Origin: a virus
DNA length: 43,517 nucleotides
Strand: one strand, 5' to 3'
IMG/VR virus record: IMGVR_UViG_3300011114_000222
Coordinates: 1 to 43,517 of that record
The notes below the pieces were generated by a model. It was not told the DNA's origin. It searched no databases and saw only the letters and a list, made by a program, of their open reading frames with translations. Below are positions 21,468 to 30,700 of the stretch, piece by piece (the stretch's first letter is position 1; every line of letters begins with the position of its first letter). Both the position numbers and the translations under genes were made by a program.

Positions 21468-22852
21468 ACCTATCAGAGTATGAGTGGCCCCGTCCTCCGG
21501 GGTTCACACCGTTCGATCATCAGAAAATAACGTCAGAGTTTCTAGCCCTAAACCGCAAGGCATTCTGCTTCAACGAGCAGGGTACAGGTAAGACAGCATC
21601 AGTAATCTGGGCAGTCGATTACCTCATGCAGCGCAAGTTAGTAAACCGAGTATTAGTGATCTGCCCCTTGTCGATTATGAAGTCGGCATGGCAGAACGAT
21701 CTGTTCAAGTTTGCTATCCACCGTACGGTTGCAATCGCCTATGGAGCCGCTAGTAAACGTAAGCAGATCATTCAGGGCAATGCCGAGTTCGTCGTAATTA
21801 ACTTCGATGGTGTCGGCATCGTCAAGAAGGAGGTTATCAACGGTGGGTTCGATCTGATCGTTGTAGACGAGGCATCGGCGTATAAGAACGCACAGACTAA
21901 CCGTTGGCGCGACCTGCGGGACTTGATGAAGTCGATCAAGGGGCTGTGGATGTTGACGGGTACGCCTGCTGCACAGTCACCTGTGGATGCTTACGGACTG
22001 GCAAAGCTAATCAACCCGACTGGTGTGTCTCCGTTCTTTGGGCAGTTCAGGGACACGGTGATGAACAAGATGAGTACGTTTCGTTGGGTTCCTAAGCCGA
22101 CTGCACAGAACATCGTACACAAAGCACTGCAGCCAGCGATCCGGTTTGAGAAGGCCCAATGCCTAGACCTACCTCCGGTAACATTTGTTAGCAGGGATGC
22201 TCCGCTTACTCCACAGCAGAGGAAGTACTACAACATGCTGAAGAAGCAGATGCTAGTAGAGGCTGCGGGTGAAGACATATCAGCGATCAATGCCGCCGCA
22301 AAAATAACCAAGTTGCTACAGATTTCTGGCGGCGCAGTCTACACCGATAGTCATGAGGTCATTGAGTTCGATGTAAGCAACCGACTGAACGTGGTGCAGG
22401 AGGTCATCGAAGAGTCTAGTCACAAGGTGCTGGTGTTTGTCCCGTTCACTCACACCATTGAGCTACTAGAGAAGCACCTGACAAAGAACGGCATAACCTC
22501 TGCGGTGATAAACGGCGCAGTCTCCGTCAACAAGCGTTCCGATATTGTCAAGCGGTTCCAAGAGCAACCGGAACCAAAGGTGCTCATCATCCAACCGAAA
22601 GCTGCATCCCACGGGTTAACCCTGACTGCGGCGAACACGGTGATCTGGTACGCTCCATGTACAAGTGTGGAGACATACCTGCAAGCCAATGCTCGCATAG
22701 ACAGACCGGGACAGGTGAACAACATGACCGTTGTGCATATCGACGGCAGTCCAATCGAAGCAAAAATGTACGCCATGCTACGTGGCAACATAGACAACCA
22801 CCAAAAGGTCATCGACCTATACCGCCAAGAAATATCTGCTGAAGACTCTTGA
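21464..22852 (+). CDS. SNF2-type SF2 helicase/ATPase
   Basis: A 462-aa protein with Walker A EQGTGKT (residues 38-44), a DEAS Walker B near 136, LTGTP (motif III) near 166, and motif VI QANARIDRPGQ near 410. This layout is that of the SNF2 group of superfamily 2, found in many phages as branched-DNA or replication-fork helicases. Both RecA-like domains are complete. Its stop at 22850 lies inside the -35 element of the next promoter. A palindrome-like match (22178-22191) lies inside the gene but need not be functional. Confidence 0.93.
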   Translation: MNLSEYEWPRPPGFTPFDHQKITSEFLALNRKAFCFNEQGTGKTASVIWAVDYLMQRKLVNRVLVICPLSIMKSAWQNDLFKFAIHRTVAIAYGAASKRKQIIQGNAEFVVINFDGVGIVKKEVINGGFDLIVVDEASAYKNAQTNRWRDLRDLMKSIKGLWMLTGTPAAQSPVDAYGLAKLINPTGVSPFFGQFRDTVMNKMSTFRWVPKPTAQNIVHKALQPAIRFEKAQCLDLPPVTFVSRDAPLTPQQRKYYNMLKKQMLVEAAGEDISAINAAAKITKLLQISGGAVYTDSHEVIEFDVSNRLNVVQEVIEESSHKVLVFVPFTHTIELLEKHLTKNGITSAVINGAVSVNKRSDIVKRFQEQPEPKVLIIQPKAASHGLTLTAANTVIWYAPCTSVETYLQANARIDRPGQVNNMTVVHIDGSPIEAKMYAMLRGNIDNHQKVIDLYRQEISAEDS

Positions 22853-22876
22853 CAATGTAAAGAGTTGTGTTACAGT
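22849..22876 (+). promoter_or_regulatory. Sigma-70 promoter 4
   Basis: TTGACA (22849-22854) overlaps the helicase stop; 16-bp spacer; TACAGT (22871-22876). It stands 28 bp before the gene at 22904 and has no terminator upstream, so it probably adds transcripts for the following genes. Confidence 0.65.
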
Positions 22877-22903
22877 AGACCCCTACCAACAAGGAGCACA
22901 CAT

Positions 22904-23329
22904 ATGGACGACGATGTTCAGGGGGAACAACCCTCTGTACCACTTGACAAGCTGACTGGTATCTACATAAAGATACGGGATAGCAGAGCCGACGTACGGC
23001 GCAAGTACGAAGCGTGCGACAAAGAACTAGAAGAGCAGATGCAGATCATTGAGGATCAAATGCTTGACGTATGCAAGGCTATGAACGCCGATAGCATTCG
23101 TACCCCCTACGGCACTATCATTCGCTCAGTAAAGTCACGGTACTGGACGAATGATTGGGATTCAATGTACAACTTCATAGAGGAGCACAGTGCATTTGCC
23201 TTGTTAGAACGGAGACTTCATCAGACACACATGAAGGAGTTTCTTTCTGAGAATCCCAACCTGCTACCTATGGGCTTGAACGTAGATAGCGAATATACCG
23301 TGGTAGTTAGACGTTCTAAGGAAAAATGA
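22904..23329 (+). CDS. Conserved phage protein (141 aa)
   Basis: A 141-aa protein from the ATG at 22904, with AAGGAG 10 nt upstream; the longer frame from 22865 lies within the promoter. Residues about 20-60 form a charged helix (RADVRRKYEACDKELEEQMQ). The second half has SIRTPYGTIIRSVKSRYWTN, a WDSMYNFIEEH segment and LLERRLHQTHMKEFL, a recurrent phage family that I recognise by pattern but whose function is unknown. A helical-coil first half followed by this domain suggests a DNA-binding or nuclease-modulating protein. Confidence 0.75.
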   Translation: MDDDVQGEQPSVPLDKLTGIYIKIRDSRADVRRKYEACDKELEEQMQIIEDQMLDVCKAMNADSIRTPYGTIIRSVKSRYWTNDWDSMYNFIEEHSAFALLERRLHQTHMKEFLSENPNLLPMGLNVDSEYTVVVRRSKEK

Positions 23330-23330
23330 A

Positions 23331-23489
23331 ATGAACAACATCACACTTGATTTAAGTGCAGATCAGATAATGCGAATTAAAGCTATGGAACTAGCAATGA
23401 ATTACCTCAACGAACATCTTGAGAATGAGCTTGACTTGATCCAAGTAGCAGCCGAAATATATACCTTCATTCAAGGGGAAACCAAATGA
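23331..23489 (+). CDS. Small helical protein (52 aa)
   Basis: A 52-aa acidic helical protein (MNNITLDLSADQIMRIKAME start) one base after the previous stop, and overlapping the next gene by 4 bp. Its position and spacing support it being translated. Function unknown. Confidence 0.58.
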   Translation: MNNITLDLSADQIMRIKAMELAMNYLNEHLENELDLIQVAAEIYTFIQGETK

Positions 23490-24379
23490 GCAACATTACA
23501 CTTCTCGACCAAGACCTTCCCGACTTCCTGCAGACCGCAGGAGTCAGTGACCTTACGAAGTCCCTCGCTGGCCGTCCCGGTGTTAAACGCATCGTTCCAA
23601 AGAACGGTATCTTCCGCAAGGTAGTCGGCGGTGAGGAGATGGGCAAGATCAAGGGTGGGCTTATGAACGCCATCATTGTCAATGCTTCCCCCCATGTAGG
23701 CCGCATCTTCTACACGAAGGCTTGGACTCCCGACGCCGAGCCGACTGCACCAGACTGCTTCTCCAACGATGGGCGTGTACCTGACAAGGGTGCAGATAAT
23801 CCTCAGTCCGAGCGTTGCGACTCCTGTTCCCAGAACATCAAGGGGTCGGGCATGGGTAGCTCTAAGGCTTGCCGCTACAGTCGCCGTATTGCTGTGGCGT
23901 TGGAGGAAGACTTTGGTACTTCTCTGGAAGGCGAGGTATATCAAATGAACTTGGCGTCCAAGTCTTTGTTTGGTGATAGCGTCGGCGATAACACGCACCC
24001 CTTTGAGAGCTACACCAAGTACTTGGCAAACAACGGCAAGAGCTTGGACTATGTGATGACGCAGCTTAGCTTCAACGAGAACAACGACAACCAATCGGTG
24101 CTGTTCACGCCGACTCGCTTCATCAACAAGGCTGAGTACGCAGTGACTAGCAAGGTAGCTACTACGCCTGAAGTTCAGAAGATGGTTGTGATGACTCCGT
24201 ACCAAGCTGATACGTCAGGTAGGCAGGCTAAGTTGGAAGCACCGACTCCTAAGGCTGCTGCAGCTAAGGTGGAAGACCCGATTGAAGAGCCAATCAAGCG
24301 TGAGAAGAAAGTTGAGCCGAAGCCGACTGTGCGGAAAGACCTTGACTCTGTAGTTAAGGCATGGAGTGATGAGGAGTAA
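23486..24379 (+). CDS. Putative ssDNA-binding protein
   Basis: A 297-aa protein with a beta-rich first half and a Cys-rich segment at about residues 90-135 (PDCFSNDGRVPDKGADNPQS, C-x-S-C, K-A-C), four Cys that may bind zinc. The C-terminal ~75 residues are a charged linker rich in Lys and Glu ending LDSVVKAWSDEE, an acidic tail like that of ssDNA-binding proteins, which it resembles in composition. It precedes the primase-helicase by two small genes and is probably a replication or recombination ssDNA-binding protein. The family is common in phages but not firmly characterised. Confidence 0.62.
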   Translation: MSNITLLDQDLPDFLQTAGVSDLTKSLAGRPGVKRIVPKNGIFRKVVGGEEMGKIKGGLMNAIIVNASPHVGRIFYTKAWTPDAEPTAPDCFSNDGRVPDKGADNPQSERCDSCSQNIKGSGMGSSKACRYSRRIAVALEEDFGTSLEGEVYQMNLASKSLFGDSVGDNTHPFESYTKYLANNGKSLDYVMTQLSFNENNDNQSVLFTPTRFINKAEYAVTSKVATTPEVQKMVVMTPYQADTSGRQAKLEAPTPKAAAAKVEDPIEEPIKREKKVEPKPTVRKDLDSVVKAWSDEE

Positions 24380-24382
24380 CGC

Positions 24383-24631
24383 ATGACCTACGGCTACAGC
24401 CAGAGCTTAGTCACCGCCAATAAAGAGGCTAGTGCTAGGTCTTTGGGTGTGGCCTTGGGGCGTGTATGTATCAAGGTCGGCATAAGCGTATCTGAGGTGG
24501 CTGATGTGTTCGGTGTAAGCCGAATGGCTATCTACAATTGGTTCAAGGGGGTCTCGGCCCCCAAGTCCACGCTGAATAAGAAGATCGAAACATACATACA
24601 CACCATCAAGCGCCGCCATAACCTGCACTAA
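24383..24631 (+). CDS. XRE-type helix-turn-helix protein
   Basis: An 82-aa protein with one HTH: ALGRVCIKVGISVSEVADVF then GVSRMAIYNWFKGVSAP. The second part is a typical recognition helix region (VSRMAIYNW). The rest is short, so it probably binds DNA as a dimer through this domain only. It is a small regulator candidate for the palindromes, along with the proteins at 14489 and 19602. It follows the ssDNA-binding gene with 3 bp between and has no strong ribosome site. Confidence 0.75.
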   Translation: MTYGYSQSLVTANKEASARSLGVALGRVCIKVGISVSEVADVFGVSRMAIYNWFKGVSAPKSTLNKKIETYIHTIKRRHNLH

Positions 24632-24633
24632 CC

Positions 24634-27486
24634 ATGTCCACCTTCGACCTGTTGGACACCGTACTCCCACCGGAGGGACGGTTCTGCGTCATAGGTATTG
24701 GACGGTATCCCGACCAGCACCTTGTAGATACAAGAGAAGAGCTTGATGCGTATACGAAGAACTTTAATGAGCGAAAGATTGATGCGTATTTTGGCTGTGC
24801 CAAGTTCGGCCCACTAAATAACCGTACGCATGAGAACGCAACCTACTTCCGAGCACTGTGGGTAGATATCGACTGTGGCCCTACTAAGGCTACGCCCAAC
24901 GACAAGGGCGTAATCCAAGGCTACATAGACCAGCAGACAGGCATCGCGGAACTAAAGAAGTTTTGCATAGCAGTCGGCTTACCCAAGCCCATCCTAGTCA
25001 GTTCCGGTTACGGCGCACATGCGTACTGGTTGCTCGACAAAACAATATCCCGCCGTGAGTGGGAGCCATTAGCTGAAAGGTTAGCAGAACTCTGCGTAGA
25101 GCAGGGGTTGATAGTTGATCCGATGGTCTTTGAGGCATCACGTGTCCTACGCCAGCCCGGAACATTTAACTACAAGCGTGATACCCCTGTTGAGGTTACG
25201 GTTCTTAACGAACATACACCCCAGCTAACGTATGACGAGCTTAAAGGTGTACTAGGCGCTGCCGAGCCGAAAGAAGATAAGCCTGATTTCATACCCCGCA
25301 CCGTCAGTCCGATGATGGAAGCTCTGATGGGTAACAAGATCAAGCGGTTCAAGACCATCATGATTAAGTCGGCGAAGGGTGAAGGCTGCGCTCAGTTACT
25401 AGAGTGCTTCAACAACCAAGACAGCATATCGGAACCACTGTGGCGGTCAGCGTTGTCGATTACTGCGTTCTGCATAGACTCCCATGCTGCATCGCACAAG
25501 ATGTCTGACGGGTATCCGGGCTATGACGCTAAGGAAGTTGACCAGAAGGTACATGTACTTCAGCTAAAGGGTGGGCCGCATCACTGCACAACATTTGCAA
25601 AGCTGAACCCAACAGGCTGCGAGGGCTGTGCACATAAAGGAAATATAAAGTCGCCGATCATGCTCGGTGTCGAGATAGAGCAAGCAAACATAGAAGGTGA
25701 TGAGTACGTTGTTAAGAGCAATGAAGGCAAGGTACAGCACATACCTGAGTTCCCGTTCCCGTTTTTTCGGGGCAAGAAAGGTGGCATCTACGTACAGCCC
25801 ATTGATGGTGAAGACGAAACTGAGCCGACGTTGGTATACGAGCATGACCTGTATGTAGTCAAGCGTATGCATGATGTTGAGTCGGGGGAAGTGGCGCTGT
25901 TCAGGCTGCATCTACCGCACGATGGAGTGCGCGAGTTCACTATATCCACGATGGTCATTTCGATGAAGGACGAGTTAAAGAGAGCGTTAGCACAACAAGG
26001 GGTAGTAGCACATGCCAAGCAGTACGACAACCTAGCTAGTTTCGTTGTGTTTTTTGTTAAGAACTTACAGTATTTAAAGAAAGCAGAAACTATGAGAACT
26101 CAATTTGGGTGGGTAGAGAGCAACAGCAAGTTTATTCTGGGTGACCGGGAGATTACAAAGGATGGGGTGTTCTACAGCCCACCGTCTACTACAACTAAGG
26201 ACATTGCCGAGCACCTTGTTGTGCAGGGGGATTTAGACAAGTGGAAGGAGGTGTTCAATATGTACGCACTTCCGGGCATGGAGCCTCATGCGTTTGCTGC
26301 GCTAACTGCGTTTGGTTCACCGCTGCTGAAGTTTACGGGGCTAGAGGGCGCGATCATCAACGTCATACACGCTGAGTCAGGCTCCGGTAAATCAACGGCC
26401 CTGTTTATGTGCAACAGCGTCTACGGAGCGCCCAAGGAACTGACCTCTATGTTCAAGGATACGTTCAACGCAAAGATGCATCGGCTCGGCGTGATGAACA
26501 ACTTGCCCAACACCATCGACGAGATTACCAACCTTAGCGGGACGGAGTTCTCTGACTTGGCCTACAGCATATCGCAGGGGCGGGGCAAGGACAAGATGAA
26601 GGGGTCTACCAACGAGCTTCGCGCCAACCATACCAAGTGGCAGGGCATCACCCTGTGCTCAGCCAACGCAAGTTTCTACGAAAAGCTCGGCATCACCAAA
26701 AACTCCCCGGATGGTGAGTCCATGCGCCTACTTGAGTATAAGATTGAGCCTAACGGCATAATTAGTGTGGAGCGTGGCAAGCAGTTGTTCGACCATCAGC
26801 TACGGGAGAACTTCGGCCATGCTGGTGAACCCTACATACAGTGGTTGGTCAACAACCAAGAAGACGCCATCGCTCTGATGCGCCAAGTTCAGGCTCGACT
26901 CGACAAGGAGGTGCAGTTCACTATGCGTGAGCGATTCTGGTCGGCGGTAGCTGCCTGTAACATAGCAGGTGGTCTGATAGCTAAGAGCCTAAAGCTGCAT
27001 GACTACGATATGAAGGCAGTCTACGATTGGTTAAAGATCATGCTCAACGAGATGCGTAACGATGTTACCCCGCCACAGTCCACGCCCATCACGGCATTGG
27101 GTGAGTTTATCAACGCGCACATTACGAACGCCCTAGTGGTAAACGGTGTAGTGGACGCCCGTAGCAATCTGCAGCACATGCCGATGCTGGAGCCAAAGGG
27201 TGAGTTGCTTATACGGTACGAGCCAGATACGAAAGAACTATACGTTGCAGCGAAGCAATTTAAAGAGTTCTGCGTACGTCAGCAGATAAACTACAAGACC
27301 ACGCTGAAGGACTTGACCGCAATGAAGGTCTTTGTGGAGGGCATGAACAAGCGCATGTCCAAGGGGATGAAGGTTGTATCCCCGGCAGTACGGGTGCTCA
27401 AGTTCGACGCTTCGGTTTCTGAGTTCCTGCAGATGGACTCGTTTGCCCTGACCGATGAAAATAGAGACAGTCTCGTATCAGATTAA
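24634..27486 (+). CDS. Primase-helicase (AEP-like primase, DUF927-like ATPase)
   Basis: A 950-aa protein. The N-terminal ~250 residues look like an archaeo-eukaryotic type primase: LWVDIDCG (residues 75-82, DxD metal site), PILVSSGYGAHAYW (second motif) and RQPGTFNYKR (third). A small Cys cluster (CTTFAKLNPTGCEGC, about 312-332) could bind zinc. The C-terminal half is a DUF927-like helicase with Walker A AESGSGKST (580-588) and Walker B TIDEIT near 627. It probably makes primers and unwinds DNA at the fork. Uncommon among small phages: both activities are in one chain. Confidence 0.88.
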   Translation: MSTFDLLDTVLPPEGRFCVIGIGRYPDQHLVDTREELDAYTKNFNERKIDAYFGCAKFGPLNNRTHENATYFRALWVDIDCGPTKATPNDKGVIQGYIDQQTGIAELKKFCIAVGLPKPILVSSGYGAHAYWLLDKTISRREWEPLAERLAELCVEQGLIVDPMVFEASRVLRQPGTFNYKRDTPVEVTVLNEHTPQLTYDELKGVLGAAEPKEDKPDFIPRTVSPMMEALMGNKIKRFKTIMIKSAKGEGCAQLLECFNNQDSISEPLWRSALSITAFCIDSHAASHKMSDGYPGYDAKEVDQKVHVLQLKGGPHHCTTFAKLNPTGCEGCAHKGNIKSPIMLGVEIEQANIEGDEYVVKSNEGKVQHIPEFPFPFFRGKKGGIYVQPIDGEDETEPTLVYEHDLYVVKRMHDVESGEVALFRLHLPHDGVREFTISTMVISMKDELKRALAQQGVVAHAKQYDNLASFVVFFVKNLQYLKKAETMRTQFGWVESNSKFILGDREITKDGVFYSPPSTTTKDIAEHLVVQGDLDKWKEVFNMYALPGMEPHAFAALTAFGSPLLKFTGLEGAIINVIHAESGSGKSTALFMCNSVYGAPKELTSMFKDTFNAKMHRLGVMNNLPNTIDEITNLSGTEFSDLAYSISQGRGKDKMKGSTNELRANHTKWQGITLCSANASFYEKLGITKNSPDGESMRLLEYKIEPNGIISVERGKQLFDHQLRENFGHAGEPYIQWLVNNQEDAIALMRQVQARLDKEVQFTMRERFWSAVAACNIAGGLIAKSLKLHDYDMKAVYDWLKIMLNEMRNDVTPPQSTPITALGEFINAHITNALVVNGVVDARSNLQHMPMLEPKGELLIRYEPDTKELYVAAKQFKEFCVRQQINYKTTLKDLTAMKVFVEGMNKRMSKGMKVVSPAVRVLKFDASVSEFLQMDSFALTDENRDSLVSD

Positions 27487-27649
27487 CTGGGCTAAGTTCA
27501 GGCGAGGCTACTCGTTTTTTGTGCCCTGCATAGATCACCGAGCAGCTAGGAATACGCTGGCAATTGTAACAAAGCGCCTGAAGATCGGTACACTAACCAA
27601 ACTTGTGATCGAAGAAGGCGTGAAGGGCTTGCGCGTCTGGAGAACCTAG
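27455..27649 (+). CDS. Small conserved phage protein (64 aa)
   Basis: A 64-aa basic protein that starts within the end of the primase gene (32 bp overlap), without a clear ribosome site; translational coupling is plausible. It reads INWAKFRRGYSFFVPCIDHR, then helices with KRLKIGTLTKLVIEEGVKGL, and 'NW..F..GYSFFVPC' is a pattern I recall from phage genes following replication genes. It is the last rightward gene; a stem-loop and terminator follow. Function unknown. Confidence 0.62.
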   Translation: MKIETVSYQINWAKFRRGYSFFVPCIDHRAARNTLAIVTKRLKIGTLTKLVIEEGVKGLRVWRT

Positions 27650-27661
27650 GCTATAGTGGAT

Positions 27662-27683
27662 GCACTAGTTCAGTTGCTAGTGC
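27662..27683 (+). other. Stem-loop before the terminator
   Basis: GCACTAG and CTAGTGC form a perfect 7-bp stem with an 8-base loop in the gap between the last early gene and the terminator. It has no T run and could protect the 3' end of the transcript. Confidence 0.5.
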
Positions 27684-27712
27684 TCCCTTGGTGATGGTTG
27701 ACATTGCTTTTA

Positions 27713-27740
27713 CCCCCGGCTAATCACCGGGGGTTTTTTT
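27713..27740 (+). terminator. Rho-independent terminator
   Basis: CCCCCGG, loop CTAATCA, CCGGGGG, then a seven-T run. It ends the early region where it meets the leftward late genes. The minus strand lacks a matching T run, so it works mainly rightward. Confidence 0.9.
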
Positions 27741-30700
27741 ATTTGCCATGTCCTTTAATTTCTATCTCATACTTGCGTTTAGCCGCCATCTCCTTCTCCC
27801 GTGCCTCTAGCTTTTTCTCAAAATTAGTTAGCGCCGCATCGCTTATGGCTATAAAGCTTTCCGAAGTAGCCACACCTGCGCGAGCCGCAGCACGGCGTTC
27901 CGCTTTTTGTTCTATGGACTTATCAATCACATCGGTATCAATACCGAACGTAGGGTACTTTTTATTGAACTCTGCTACCTCTTCTTTAACAATATCAGCA
28001 AATTTATCTTCCCCCTCGCGGGTATCCTTACGGAATTGAATGTCTAGCTTCGTTAATATTTTATTTTTCTCCGTAAGTATTTTTTGTTCTGCAGTAGATA
28101 GTTTGAATCCAGTAGTTTGTGCGCCTGATGTAATGGCGGGTGGGAATCCTAACCGTTGAAGCCATACTTCAGAAGCCTTAACATCTTCTGGTTTAACAAG
28201 CACTTGGCCTTCGCTATTTGTAATACCTTTTACAACAAAACGCTCTGCCGCCAAAATATTTTTTATCGGGGATGGTAGTAATTTTTGGTTAGCTTTATCA
28301 TAGTCCCCCAGCATATAGGCTTCAATGCCATCAAGTACATTTGCCCCCAGATGTAAAGCAGGGCCACCAAAGTAGTCATAGGCAAACGCGCCGACTGCTT
28401 CTTTAACGGTTTTAGTTGACTTGCCATCTCTTGCCCATATGTCGTTAAGACCTATACGGCTGGATATAGCAGCACCTGTTATTGCATTGAGTGGGCCTTC
28501 CTTTATCCAATCGCTTAGGGGTACTCCACCTACAGATATATCCCCAAATTTAGCTGGTAGATATACATCCGTAAACCATGTCTCTGGATCAATATTCTTA
28601 AGTTCTTCAGGTAAGTCATCGTCAGGCTGTGCGAGTTTTATGGCCCATGCTAAAGAAGCAATAATAGGAGAGAACGCTGGTATGCCAGCTAAACCTGCTA
28701 CGGAACCTGCGGTAAGGTATATACCTACAAACTTTGCCAAGGCTACCTTCTTACCCTCTTTATTCAAAGATAGCAGCATACGCAAAAAGTTTCCAGCGAC
28801 CTGCTGTATAACAACAAGCGGGAACATTTTCATACCATACGACAAGCGCCCCAACCCACGCTGCATGTATCGTGGTTTTTCATGGCTTTCGTAATTACCT
28901 AAGGCCTCATTTACGTCAGCCGCAGCTTGTGTAATAGCTTGCGTTTCTGTAAGCCCACGCCCACGCCCTAGTCTGTACGATGCTAGATATACAATCTCAC
29001 GGGTCAACCGCTCAGTATTATGCAGGAGTGCACTGGTTAGAAATTGGGCAGCGGCAGCACCTCTACCCTTAACACTATCCATTTCAGATACTGGGGTAGC
29101 TTTGTATCCGTATACCTGCGAGGCATAAGTAGATTGATTTACCCCGTTTAGCGTCATCTGCTTTAACGCCCTAAGCTCATCGGCGGGTAACGTCTTGTTG
29201 TTTGCTAAACTAGGTGCTACATACCGTACTGATCCGTCTACGTTTTCCTTAACAACTCCATACTGATTAAGGAAGACAACCATCTTCCCAAGTTCTTTTG
29301 CAGCCTTGATGGGTGATAGGCCATGATTTGCCGCAAGAATAGGCCATGCTGATATATACAGAGATATTGGTTGCACAAGCGCGGTTGATGCCCCCGTTAG
29401 CAGCCATAAAAATGATGCCTTATTAGCTCCCCCAGCGACTGCATCCCAGAATGTATCCGGTGCAGGGGATAATACCCCCTTAACACGGCGCTCTAGTTCC
29501 GCTACAAAAGGTTCCAAGTCTTCGTTACCGCTAATACGGCTACGAGCAGACGCTACGGTATTGCGTAAGGGCTGAGCATACTTAAGCCGAGCCAGTTGGA
29601 TTGCCATTTTAGAATCTGCAGCGGCTATGTTCTGTATTAAATTAGTTCTAAAACCAGCACGGCCCTTCCGATGACGGAACATTAAGCGAAAACTCTGATC
29701 TGGCATTGTCTCCAAAAATATTTGGTAGACAGAATCTTTTAGTTTGTCTTGGAAATCCTGATGCCCACCAGACTCTTCTCCAGAATACGGCTTGATGTTA
29801 TCAATTGCGTCAAATATGGAGGTAAGCAACTGACTAGAGTTTGTAGCAGACTTACGCATGGCGTTAAGATTATTGCCCACTTCAAACGTACCATCGCTTT
29901 GTAGCTCAGCTACTGAACGCTTCATAGTTTTCGCAATGTCTGCCGCTATAGCATCCCGTTGGTTTGCGTCTTCAGCAATATAGAATTGCTTTTTAGCTCC
30001 GGTTCCAACAGCCAGCCAAAACTGCCCTTCATCTCGCACTAAGGGGAAAAATGGTTTGATGAGCTTAGTCTGCTCAAAAGTTTTGCGTATAACAGAAGCC
30101 AGATTAGCTTTTACTTCTGCTGTCAAACCAGTAATATTCTTAATCTGTTCGTCTAGTAGCGCAGTAAATAAGTCTCCACGATCTACGTAGTGGTCACGGA
30201 TTAGTTTATATATTGCCTGCCCTTTAGCGCCAAGAGCTTTGTACTTATTATCAAATTCAACATCCCTAACTTTATTTGTTGGGTCAGAGGGATCATACTC
30301 GGCAAGTGTAGTCTGGGGTACAAGAGTTTCAAGTTTAAGTGCAAGCGTCTTATCTGCCTTGTATGCGTTGCGTACTGCCCGTATTTTTTGCTCCGAGTCT
30401 TCCATAAGCACTCTGGACATACCAAGCATTTCGTTAACCAGTACGCTAGCTTGTTTAATCTGCGGGATTTCCGTTGCAACCCAGTCGCCTAAAAAGCTAA
30501 ACGTAGGCAACCTAGCCATTGTTCCCCGCTGAACGCTCGTCATTTTTTTCCACGCAGCCCTAGCTAGAACTACCGCTTGCGTAGGATCACGTAATCTCTG
30601 TAGGTAACCTGCGTTCTTAATTAACTCTGCGCCTTGCGACTCCGCTACTACTCGCTCTGCCTTGAGCCTATCGCGTTTCATTTCCCGTGCAGTACGCAGT

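Noticed and set aside
22178-22191. GTAACATTTGTTAG, similar to the operator-like palindromes
   Set aside because: It lies in the middle of the helicase coding sequence, with no gene boundary nearby and deviations at both ends, so chance is the simpler reading.
23471-24205. A 244-aa minus-strand open frame opposite the putative ssDNA-binding gene
   Set aside because: It is antisense to a well-supported gene, with no start signal and random-looking composition.
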